From an uncultured Prevotella sp. (GTDB taxonomy: Bacteria; Bacteroidota; Bacteroidia; Bacteroidales; Bacteroidaceae), in assembly GCA_937895845.1 (NCBI GenBank), contig CALBLK010000011.1, positions 1-55,879 of the forward strand: a stretch of DNA of 55,879 bases, in the 5' to 3' direction. Made by a program: the position numbers and the translations under genes. The notes beneath the pieces were generated by a model. It saw only the letters and a program-made list of their open reading frames with translations, was not told the DNA's origin and did no database searches. Each line of letters opens with the position of its first letter. The first letter of the stretch is position 1. This document shows positions 1 through 6,554 of this stretch, one piece after another.

Positions 1-146
1 AGGAATTTTGTATAGTGCTCACTCTCTGATAATAGAGGGGTGGGAAACTTCAGTAAGCTCATATTGCCGCCTTTTTGTTCTGATGGCCGATTTGGTTTTA
101 TGCCCTTCTGTTTTTTACCGTACAGTGGCATTTGGACATAAAACAA

Positions 147-205
147 GCAGGTGCTCAGAATTAACTGACTGCGATGAAGCGTTCAAGTTAGTTTTGAGCA
201 CCTGC
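147..205 (-). terminator. Candidate terminator of pyruvate kinase gene
   Basis: An 11-bp perfect inverted repeat (GCAGGTGCTCA at 147-157, TGAGCACCTGC at 195-205) encloses a loop whose inner parts (AACTGACT and AGTTAGTT) can pair further. Read on the minus strand, it lies downstream of the pyruvate kinase stop and is followed by TTGTTTTAT, which fits an intrinsic terminator. The rest of positions 1-263 holds no gene I can support. Confidence 0.6.
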
Positions 206-263
206 CCTGTCGCTGGCGGGGTCACGGAAGGCCGTCCTTGTCACCGAGCTTGTTTGTCTTGGT

Positions 264-1700
264 TTATTCGGGAAGGTGGAAGTTGTATGAGTTGTTGAAA
301 ATGTCCTCAACCCTGTTTATCTCAAGGAATGTTGTGCCTCCCCCCTCTCCGAAGCTCCCGCTTAGGTAGGCTATGCGGTCTTCTAGTCCGATGTAGCCTT
401 TCTGCCTCAGCATCCTTACGGATGCGACAAACAGTTCTTGTGACGATATGCGCCCTTTCTGGCAGATGGGGATGACGCCATAGCTCAGGTTCAGCCAGCG
501 TTGCAATTTCTCTTTGTAGCAGATGGCCAGTACAGGGTTGGGGCCGCGGAATGCGGCCAGGTTGCGGGCTGTCTGCCCGGTACTGCTGTCGGTGATGATT
601 CCTTTGACCCCCATTTTCTCCGTTGCGGCTATTGCACAGTGGGCCAGGAACTCGCTGATGTTCGAGTCGTCCGTTATCTTGATGACAATGTCGTTCTCAC
701 GCAGCTTGTCCTTTTCTGCCTGCTCGGCAATCTGGGCCATGGTTGTGACCGCCTCAACGGGGTATTTCCCGGTGGCGGTCTCGCCGCTCAGCATCAGTGC
801 GTCTGTGCGGTAATAGATGGCGTTGGCGATGTCGGTCACTTCGGCGCGAGTAGGCCGCGGGTTGTTTATCATCGTGTGCAGCATCTGTGTGGCGACGATT
901 ACCGGCTTCTTGGCCTGGACGCACTTGCGGATAATCCGCCGCTGGATACCGGGGATGCGCTCGATGGGCACCTCGATGCCCAGGTCGCCGCGGGCAATCA
1001 TGATGCCGTATGAAGCCTCGACAATCTCGTCAATGTTGTCAACGCCCTCCTGGTTTTCTATCTTCGAGATGATTTTGATGTCGCTTCCATGCTCATCAAG
1101 GATGTCTTGCACGGCCTTTACATCCGCGGCACTTCTCACAAACGAGTGGGCTATAAAGTCGATATCCTCTTCAATGGCTAACAATATGTTCTTCCTGTCC
1201 TTTTCCGTAAGCGCGGGTAAATCAATGTGTACACCGGGCACGTTGACACTTTTCCTCGCTCCCAGCACACCGTCGTTTAGTACCTGTGCAATGACAGCGG
1301 GCCCGTTGATGCCTATCACTTTCATTGCCAACGCGCCATCGTCAAAAAGAATGCTGTCGCCAATATGTATGTCTGCCGCAAAATTGGCGTAGGTCAGATT
1401 GATGATGTCGTGCTCGGTGTCCATCTCTGGCCGTCCGAATATCTTGACCACATCGCCGGTCTTATATTCAATCGGTGCCGCGCAACTGGTCGTTCGCACC
1501 TCCGGTCCCTTGGTGTCAATGAGCAAGGCTATGTGATGTGATACTTTTCTTGTGTTATTGATGATTTCGCGAATGCCGTCAGGTGTGGCGTGTGCGGGGT
1601 TCATTCTTACTACGTTCATTCCTGCATTAAACAATTGCTTAATGAAGTCCACGCTGCATCTCCTGTCACTGATGGATGCCACAATCTTTGTCTGTTTCAT
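264..1700 (-). CDS. pyk: Pyruvate kinase
   Basis: This 478-residue protein catalyses the last step of glycolysis, making pyruvate and ATP from phosphoenolpyruvate and ADP in the cytoplasm. The barrel signatures are clear: TKGPEVRT near residue 63, the active-site lysine in SKIENQEG near 210, MIARGDLGIEVP near 235, TRAEVTDIANAI and LSGETATGKYP. The C-terminal domain is complete and the length is normal. The loop that usually reads RLNFSHG is RMNPAHA here, and ATQMLESM is ATQMLHTM, so it belongs to a divergent branch of the family. The start is the ATG at 1698-1700. It stands alone, divergent from rho, with a candidate promoter at 1734-1769 and a hairpin terminator at 147-205. Confidence 0.95.
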   Translation of the reverse strand: MKQTKIVASISDRRCSVDFIKQLFNAGMNVVRMNPAHATPDGIREIINNTRKVSHHIALLIDTKGPEVRTTSCAAPIEYKTGDVVKIFGRPEMDTEHDIINLTYANFAADIHIGDSILFDDGALAMKVIGINGPAVIAQVLNDGVLGARKSVNVPGVHIDLPALTEKDRKNILLAIEEDIDFIAHSFVRSAADVKAVQDILDEHGSDIKIISKIENQEGVDNIDEIVEASYGIMIARGDLGIEVPIERIPGIQRRIIRKCVQAKKPVIVATQMLHTMINNPRPTRAEVTDIANAIYYRTDALMLSGETATGKYPVEAVTTMAQIAEQAEKDKLRENDIVIKITDDSNISEFLAHCAIAATEKMGVKGIITDSSTGQTARNLAAFRGPNPVLAICYKEKLQRWLNLSYGVIPICQKGRISSQELFVASVRMLRQKGYIGLEDRIAYLSGSFGEGGGTTFLEINRVEDIFNNSYNFHLPE

Positions 1701-1733
1701 GCTGTCCGTTTTGTGTTACGTTATTCCTGTATG

Positions 1734-1769
1734 CAAAGGTACGTCTTTTCCATGACATTTAAACCCAAA
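1734..1769 (-). promoter_or_regulatory. Candidate pyk promoter
   Basis: On the minus strand, TACCTTTG (1734-1741) matches the Bacteroidota -7 element TAnnTTTG about 35 nt upstream of the pyk start. The nearest TTTG (1766-1769) is 24 nt away, slightly long for a -33 element. Confidence 0.5.
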
Positions 1770-2013
1770 TCGGCCATTAGATTTCATCCCGGGTTGCTGT
1801 TTGTCGCGTACTGCTTGCTGGCGGCAGTGGTGAAGCCATAGCTGGTTATGGCGGGATACTTCCGCCAGCAAGATGCCTGAAGAATCAGTGGCAAGGGGGG
1901 GAGAAAGATTGAAAGTAAGTCCAAGTTGCTGCCCGTTCGTTCTGCTGCCTGGCTTGGGTTAAAGCGGATTAGCTGGGGTAATGTATGCGGCAAGGTAAAA
2001 AAACATTTAAAGA
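1770..2013. other. Intergenic stretch with an orphan stem-loop
   Basis: The region between the divergent pyk and rho genes has no convincing ORF. It contains an 11-bp perfect inverted repeat (CTTGCTGGCGG at 1814-1824, CCGCCAGCAAG at 1862-1872) with a nested 6-bp pair (GCCATA at 1835-1840, TATGGC at 1847-1852). It lies upstream of both predicted promoters and has no T-tract on either side, so it is not an obvious terminator. Confidence 0.55.
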
Positions 2014-2045
2014 TTTGGGCTTTTCAAAAAATGGTGTTACCTTTG
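2014..2045 (+). promoter_or_regulatory. rho promoter
   Basis: TTTG (2014-2017), a 20-nt spacer and TACCTTTG (2038-2045) match the Bacteroidota vegetative promoter well. It predicts a leader of about 95 nt before the rho ATG. The leader carries a small hairpin (GGTGTTTC / GAAACATC, near 2061-2083). Confidence 0.75.
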
Positions 2046-2145
2046 TGCCGGTTTTTTGAAAGGTGTTTCTGTTCTTGAAACATCTCTATCTCAATTTCAC
2101 TTACGAAATAATTGACCACATACATTATCACAGTTTTAAAGTAGT

Positions 2146-4080
2146 ATGTACACAAAAGAAGAATTAGAGGCTATGGGCACTCCTGAGCTGATGGAGCTGG
2201 CCGGAAAGTATGGTATTGCCATAACCGATGGAGACGGGCGCGAGTCGCTTGTCTACTCTATCCTTGACCGGGCTGCCGAGACGGAGGCGGCCAGCAGCCC
2301 AGCCCAGCCCAAGCGCAAACGTACACGTATTGTAAAGAAAGATACCGATAAAGTCTATACAGTTAACGGAAGCGATGGCGAGAACTTTGATGTAAAGAAC
2401 AAGAAAGGCGCGGACAAGCCCCAGCCCCAGCTGTTTAGCGATATGCCCTCCGCTCCCCCCGCTGATGCAGAACAAAATCAGGACGATACGGTCCATGATG
2501 CCGCTGGACAGGAGGCTCCGGCTCCCAAGAAGAGGGGGCGTAAGCCGAAAGTACAACCTGTTGAGGCTTCGGAAGAGACAGGCTCGAAGCAGCCGCCTGC
2601 AGAGGGTGGCAGTATGGAGGGCAATGTGCCAGAGGGCGGCTTTGATGTGCCAGAAGCCATATTTGGCGAGGAGGGGAAAAACTCTCGGGATGACGGACTT
2701 GCGATAGAGCAGCTGCAGGAAAGAATGTCGCAGCACGGCCAGAGCCAGAATGCGCCGGTGGCCGGTGGCGGGGGAAGCCAGGATGCTGTTTGGGATGGCG
2801 ACCCCGGTGACGGAACCGATTTTATCACGGTTGTAGACCTGCCTATCGAGGACCAGGCTGCCATGCCGACTCTTGATATGTTTGACCGTCCTGTGGCAAC
2901 CTCAAATACTTATCCTACGGTTCCTGCCACACCGTCGCAAAAGCCGCAGGTGTATGACTTCTCAGACTTGATTACAGGCAATGGCGTGCTTGAGATGCTG
3001 ACAGATGGCTATGGCTTTCTCCGTTCAAGCGATTTCAACTATCTCTCGTCACCCGATGACATCTATGTGTCGCCGCAGCAAGTGAAGAAATATGGGCTGA
3101 AAACAGGTGATGTCGTGGAATGCACCGTTCGCCCGCCTCATGACAATGAAAAATATTTTGCCATGAATGAGGTGAAGTTTATCAATGGGCGCGACCCGTC
3201 TGAGGTGCGCGACCGCGTGGCGTTTGAACACCTTACCCCCTTGTTTCCTGACGAAAAGTTCCGCCTGTGCGGAGACAAGGCTACCACTAATCCCAGCGTA
3301 CGCATTGTTGACCTCTTCGCCCCCATCGGCAAGGGGCAGCGCGCGTTGATAGTGGCCCAGCCCAAGACCGGTAAAACAATACTGATGAAGGACATCGCCA
3401 ATGCCATTGCGGCCAATCACCCTGAAGCCTACCTGATGATGCTGCTCATCGACGAGCGTCCTGAGGAGGTGACAGACATGAGCAGGACTGTCAACGCTGA
3501 GGTTATAGCCTCTACGTTTGACGAGCCGGCCGACCGCCATGTCAAAATAGCAGGCATCGTTCTTGAAAAGGCCAAGCGCATGGTGGAGTGTGGGCATGAT
3601 GTGGTAATATTCCTTGATTCAATCACACGTCTGGCGCGTGCCTATAACACGGTGAGCCCGGCCAGCGGGAAGGTGCTAACCGGTGGCGTTGACGCCAACG
3701 CACTGCAAAAGCCCAAGCGATTCTTCGGAGCCGCACGGAACATTGAGAATGGCGGGTCGCTTACGATAATTGCCACGGCCCTGATAGACACGGGGTCAAA
3801 GATGGACGAAGTGATTTTCGAGGAGTTCAAGGGCACTGGCAACATGGAACTTCAGCTCGACAGGATGCTGAGCAACAAGCGCATCTTCCCTGCTGTGAAT
3901 CTGGTGCAGTCAAGCACGCGGCGTGATGATTTGTTGCAGGATGCAACAACGCTTAACCGTATGTGGATAATCCGCAAGTTCATCAGTGAGATGAACCCTA
4001 TCGAGGCTATGAACACAGTGCGTGACAGGCTGGTAAAGACAAAGAGCAACGAGGAATTCCTCATGGCTATGAATGGATAG
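2146..4080 (+). CDS. rho: Transcription termination factor Rho with long disordered insert
   Basis: Rho is the hexameric RNA-dependent ATPase that ends transcription. The 644-residue protein begins with a SAP-like Rho N-terminal helix bundle (about residues 1-45). An insert of about 220 residues follows, rich in Pro, Glu, Asp, Lys and Gly (about 46-270), with basic patches such as KRKRTR and KKRGRKPK. Next come the RNA-binding domain (about 271-380, DGYGFLRSSDFNYL) and the ATPase core with Walker A PKTGKT, VIFLDSITRLARAY and a complete C-terminus. E. coli Rho is about 419 residues, and the extra length is the insert. The known Bacteroidota family members carry such inserts. The ATG at 2146 follows a good promoter, and the GH25 gene starts 8 nt after the stop. 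Confidence 0.96.
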   Translation: MYTKEELEAMGTPELMELAGKYGIAITDGDGRESLVYSILDRAAETEAASSPAQPKRKRTRIVKKDTDKVYTVNGSDGENFDVKNKKGADKPQPQLFSDMPSAPPADAEQNQDDTVHDAAGQEAPAPKKRGRKPKVQPVEASEETGSKQPPAEGGSMEGNVPEGGFDVPEAIFGEEGKNSRDDGLAIEQLQERMSQHGQSQNAPVAGGGGSQDAVWDGDPGDGTDFITVVDLPIEDQAAMPTLDMFDRPVATSNTYPTVPATPSQKPQVYDFSDLITGNGVLEMLTDGYGFLRSSDFNYLSSPDDIYVSPQQVKKYGLKTGDVVECTVRPPHDNEKYFAMNEVKFINGRDPSEVRDRVAFEHLTPLFPDEKFRLCGDKATTNPSVRIVDLFAPIGKGQRALIVAQPKTGKTILMKDIANAIAANHPEAYLMMLLIDERPEEVTDMSRTVNAEVIASTFDEPADRHVKIAGIVLEKAKRMVECGHDVVIFLDSITRLARAYNTVSPASGKVLTGGVDANALQKPKRFFGAARNIENGGSLTIIATALIDTGSKMDEVIFEEFKGTGNMELQLDRMLSNKRIFPAVNLVQSSTRRDDLLQDATTLNRMWIIRKFISEMNPIEAMNTVRDRLVKTKSNEEFLMAMNG

Positions 4081-4088
4081 GCTGTATA

Positions 4089-5678
4089 GTGGGGAAATCC
4101 AGTATTTTAATTGCAAGGAAGAGGTTGGCCGGATGTTTCGTTCATCTGGCCATCGTCTTTATTCTCGTGTGGGCAGCGTGGGCAGAGGTAGAGCGTGGAA
4201 CGGTCAAATCCTCCCCCCCTGTTGTTGTTGACACGTGCTATGCTGTGTTTGCCGATGGGCGTGAAGCGCTGTTTTATGATGGCATCGGGTGTGACTCTGC
4301 CATGTTCAGTCCAAAACTTGGCACGCTCTCGCGCCAGCAGGAATGGCAGTCTGTCAGTGCGGCTGACCCGCGACTGCTTAAATGCAACAGCGAGTGTCTC
4401 AAAAGCAGGGCGGCCACTCTGCGTAAATGTGTGGCAGAAGCAGATTACTATTTGCTGGTTCACCGTGTCCAAGATGAAGGGTATGAGTTCGTGGCTCTGC
4501 GCCGTCGGCAAATGAAGGCCGAAAGCCGGAACTGCTTGCGTATGGCTTATTTTCTTGATAGTATTTCCAAACACTCCCATACTGTTTGTGTTGGCACTAA
4601 AATCCGCCGCACCCCTTGCTTGGGCAGCCGTGTGTTTGTTGATGTGGGCGGTTGTGTATGGCGTAACGGTCAGCTGCAGAAATCGGCCAAGAATGGCCGG
4701 GGTGTTTCTTGGGACGACTCCTTAGGCGTGATTTGTGGGGAGTGGAGAAACGACACATTGGTCTCTGGGCGGTTGACTGGCGCGGACGGTGTTTATGAAG
4801 GCGATTTCTCGCCAACGGTTCGGGCTGACGGCCATGGCGCGTTCTTCGCTTCCACAGGAACTTGTTATGATGGTCATTGGACAGCAGGGCGGCGCAATGG
4901 CTTTGGCGTGGAGATTGCAACAGACTGTCTCCATGCCGGCGAGTGGCGCCATGGCCGTTTTCTCGGTGAGCGTATGAACCACACCTCGGAACGGATTTAT
5001 GGAATTGACATCTCGCGTTACCAGCATGGCAAGGGACGTAAGTATTATCCGATTCATTGGAAAAAGCTGCGCATCACCTACCTTGGCCGTCAAAATAGCA
5101 AAAGAATGCGTGGAAAGGCAGACTATCCAGTTTCGTTTGTGTATATAAAAAGTACGGAGGGAACAACCGTGCGTAACAGGTTTTACGCTTCAGATTACCG
5201 GCAGGCCCGTCGCTATGGCATTGCCTGTGGAGCCTACCATTTCTTTTCCACCCGCACAGGAGGGGCCGCACAGGCCCGTTTTTTTCTGAAGCATGCTCGC
5301 TTTTCCAGCGGTGATTTTCCCCCCGTGCTTGACGTTGAGCCCAGTGACCGCCAAATTGCGGCTATGGGTGGGCGTACAGCCCTGTTTAGGGAGATACGTG
5401 CATGGATGCGGATTGTTGAAAATCGGACAGGCGCACGGCCCGTGCTCTATGTGAGCCAGCAGTTTGTAAACAAGTATCTGCGTGACGATTCGGCCATTAA
5501 ACGCAATTATAGTGTTTGGATAGCGCGTTACGGGCAGTATAAGCCGGATGTGCGTCTTGTCTTCTGGCAATTGTGTTCCGATGGACGTGTGACTGGAATC
5601 CATGGCGAGGTTGACATCAATGTGTTCAATGGCTATTCGGAACAGTTCAAGCGGTTTAAGTCAAGTGAGTGTATCTGA
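4089..5678 (+). CDS. GH25 lysozyme-like protein with MORN repeats
   Basis: This 529-residue protein has a hydrophobic N-terminal segment (about residues 16-32, a signal anchor or signal peptide). A region of unknown fold follows (about 40-200), then three or four degenerate MORN-type repeats (about 205-300, such as GVYEGDFSPTVRADGHGAFF). A GH25 muramidase domain runs from about 307 to 520. GH25 landmarks are visible: GIDISRYQ, FVYIKSTEG, PVLDVEPS (the acidic catalytic pair) and FWQLCSDG with GEVDINVFNG near the end. GH25 enzymes cleave the MurNAc-GlcNAc bond of peptidoglycan, so an envelope or periplasmic role is inferred. The start is a GTG 8 nt after the rho stop, suggesting co-transcription. 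I cannot tell whether it remodels self peptidoglycan or acts on other cells. Confidence 0.88.
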   Translation: MGKSSILIARKRLAGCFVHLAIVFILVWAAWAEVERGTVKSSPPVVVDTCYAVFADGREALFYDGIGCDSAMFSPKLGTLSRQQEWQSVSAADPRLLKCNSECLKSRAATLRKCVAEADYYLLVHRVQDEGYEFVALRRRQMKAESRNCLRMAYFLDSISKHSHTVCVGTKIRRTPCLGSRVFVDVGGCVWRNGQLQKSAKNGRGVSWDDSLGVICGEWRNDTLVSGRLTGADGVYEGDFSPTVRADGHGAFFASTGTCYDGHWTAGRRNGFGVEIATDCLHAGEWRHGRFLGERMNHTSERIYGIDISRYQHGKGRKYYPIHWKKLRITYLGRQNSKRMRGKADYPVSFVYIKSTEGTTVRNRFYASDYRQARRYGIACGAYHFFSTRTGGAAQARFFLKHARFSSGDFPPVLDVEPSDRQIAAMGGRTALFREIRAWMRIVENRTGARPVLYVSQQFVNKYLRDDSAIKRNYSVWIARYGQYKPDVRLVFWQLCSDGRVTGIHGEVDINVFNGYSEQFKRFKSSECI

Positions 5679-5713
5679 CTCTTCTCATGAAATGATACAC
5701 CAATGTGTTTTTA
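5669..5713 (+). terminator. Candidate terminator after rho-GH25
   Basis: A 7-bp inverted repeat (GTGTATC at 5669-5675, GATACAC at 5694-5700) overlaps the end of the GH25 gene and is followed by TGTTTTT. The loop is 18 nt, so confidence is moderate. Confidence 0.5.
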
Positions 5714-5728
5714 AACATATAAAAAAAG

Positions 5729-5759
5729 TTGTGGGGTGGTAAAATATGTGCTACCTTTG
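5729..5759 (+). promoter_or_regulatory. Promoter of small RNA copy A
   Basis: TTG (5729-5731), a 20-nt spacer and TACCTTTG (5752-5759). The same geometry precedes the homologous RNA copy at 51.6 kb. Confidence 0.75.
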
Positions 5760-5762
5760 CAT

Positions 5763-5851
5763 CGTTATCCTGAATACAATCTTTTTACCTTAAAGTAAAC
5801 TAATACCTATTGGTGATGCTCCCCTCTGTGAAGTGGGGGGCATTATTTTTT
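5763..5851 (+). ncRNA. Small RNA candidate, copy A
   Basis: This segment of about 90 nt is bounded by a Bacteroidota promoter and an intrinsic terminator and contains no ORF. Its first 50 nt (5763-5812) are nearly identical to the minus-strand segment 51590-51637. Shared blocks are CGTTATCCTGAA, ACAATCTTTTTACCTTAAA and ACTAATACCTATTG, with one substitution and a short indel between them. After the shared part each copy has a different terminator hairpin. A small stem (TTTAC / GTAAA around CTTAAA) is possible inside the conserved block. The promoter-to-terminator architecture resembles the described Bacteroidales-1 RNA motif, but I cannot confirm family membership from memory of its consensus. 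Confidence 0.75.
5816..5851 (+). terminator. Intrinsic terminator of small RNA copy A
   Basis: ATGCTCCCC (5816-5824) pairs with GGGGGGCAT (5835-5843) through 9 bp with one wobble, followed by TATTTTTT. This is a textbook intrinsic terminator. Confidence 0.85.
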
Positions 5852-6151
5852 ATGCGCGCCCGGAATCATTGCCGAAAACCTCGAAATCAATTGCGTATGT
5901 CAAGAAAGTAAGTGAGAGGATAGTTTGCTTGCAGCAGGTTCTCGGTATTATATCGGCAAAAAGCCGCAAACATGGGCTGAATGCATTTGTCGGGATGATG
6001 CCACGGCGGCTTCTTAGTGTCGTGCAATATGAAGATATAGCGGACAAATAGCATTATTGCTAACTATGTAAAATAAATGACCAATCTTTCCGTTACTTTA
6101 TATATAGGGTTCCTGCCCTGTTATAGTACGGACTAAAAACAACAAAAACAT
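5852..6151. other. Intergenic stretch with no supported gene
   Basis: About 300 nt between the small RNA and the 128-aa gene. Both strands are open over 5850-6047, but neither short translation resembles a protein, and the plus-strand frame would have to start inside the terminator. No TAnnTTTG element is obvious ahead of the gene at 6152. Confidence 0.5.
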
Positions 6152-6538
6152 ATGTTTACATCAAAATTTGTTTACTCTTTTGAAATAGAGCAGTGCGATG
6201 GCCATACGCTCATTACAGCCCAGCAGTGGCCGTGGGCAGTGCTCCAGGTAGTGCCGGCTACCCCGGCAACTTTTGATGCTGTTGTGGCGCAATGTAAGGA
6301 GCGCGAGGGCTTTGTGGCGACGCACGGCACCGACCGCACGTTCTGCATCGTCCAGATAAGCAGCGGCGACCAGGGAGGACGATATCCCGACCGGCATATC
6401 GACATCTTCGGGCAAGAAACAGCCCGGAAATATCTCGATGCCGTGCAAGACCAAATGGCGCAGGCGGCTGTGTGGTATTACACCAACTGTCTGGTGACAG
6501 ACTGCTGCCCGGTGCACGCTAAAAAATTCTACGAATAA
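6152..6538 (+). CDS. Hypothetical protein, 128 aa
   Basis: I do not recognise the family. The protein is small, probably cytoplasmic (no signal peptide or membrane segment), with an alpha/beta look. It begins MFTSKFVYSFEIEQCDG and ends with a cysteine-containing tail (TNCLVTDCCPVHAKKF). The ATG follows an A-rich stretch typical of Bacteroidota translation starts. The stop lies 16 nt before the beta-galactosidase ATG, so the two could be co-transcribed. A long overlapping frame on the opposite strand exists but has no better support. The cysteine pair near the C-terminus might bind metal, which is speculation. Confidence 0.65.
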   Translation: MFTSKFVYSFEIEQCDGHTLITAQQWPWAVLQVVPATPATFDAVVAQCKEREGFVATHGTDRTFCIVQISSGDQGGRYPDRHIDIFGQETARKYLDAVQDQMAQAAVWYYTNCLVTDCCPVHAKKFYE

Positions 6539-6554
6539 TTTAAATCACTTGCTT

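Noticed and set aside
8..298. 96-aa ORF at the window start
   Set aside because: It runs through the terminator hairpin and into the end of pyk on the other strand, and has no recognisable domain.
501..1392. Long plus-strand frames opposite pyk
   Set aside because: They are antisense shadows of a clear pyruvate kinase gene.
1954..1962. TTGGGTTAA motif shared by three intergenic sites (also 17084-17092 and 51230-51238)
   Set aside because: It is short, and three hits in 56 kb are only modestly above chance. Context differs at each site.
5833..6051. 72-aa plus-strand ORF and its antisense partner after the first small RNA
   Set aside because: The plus frame starts inside the terminator hairpin. 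Neither translation has protein-like features.
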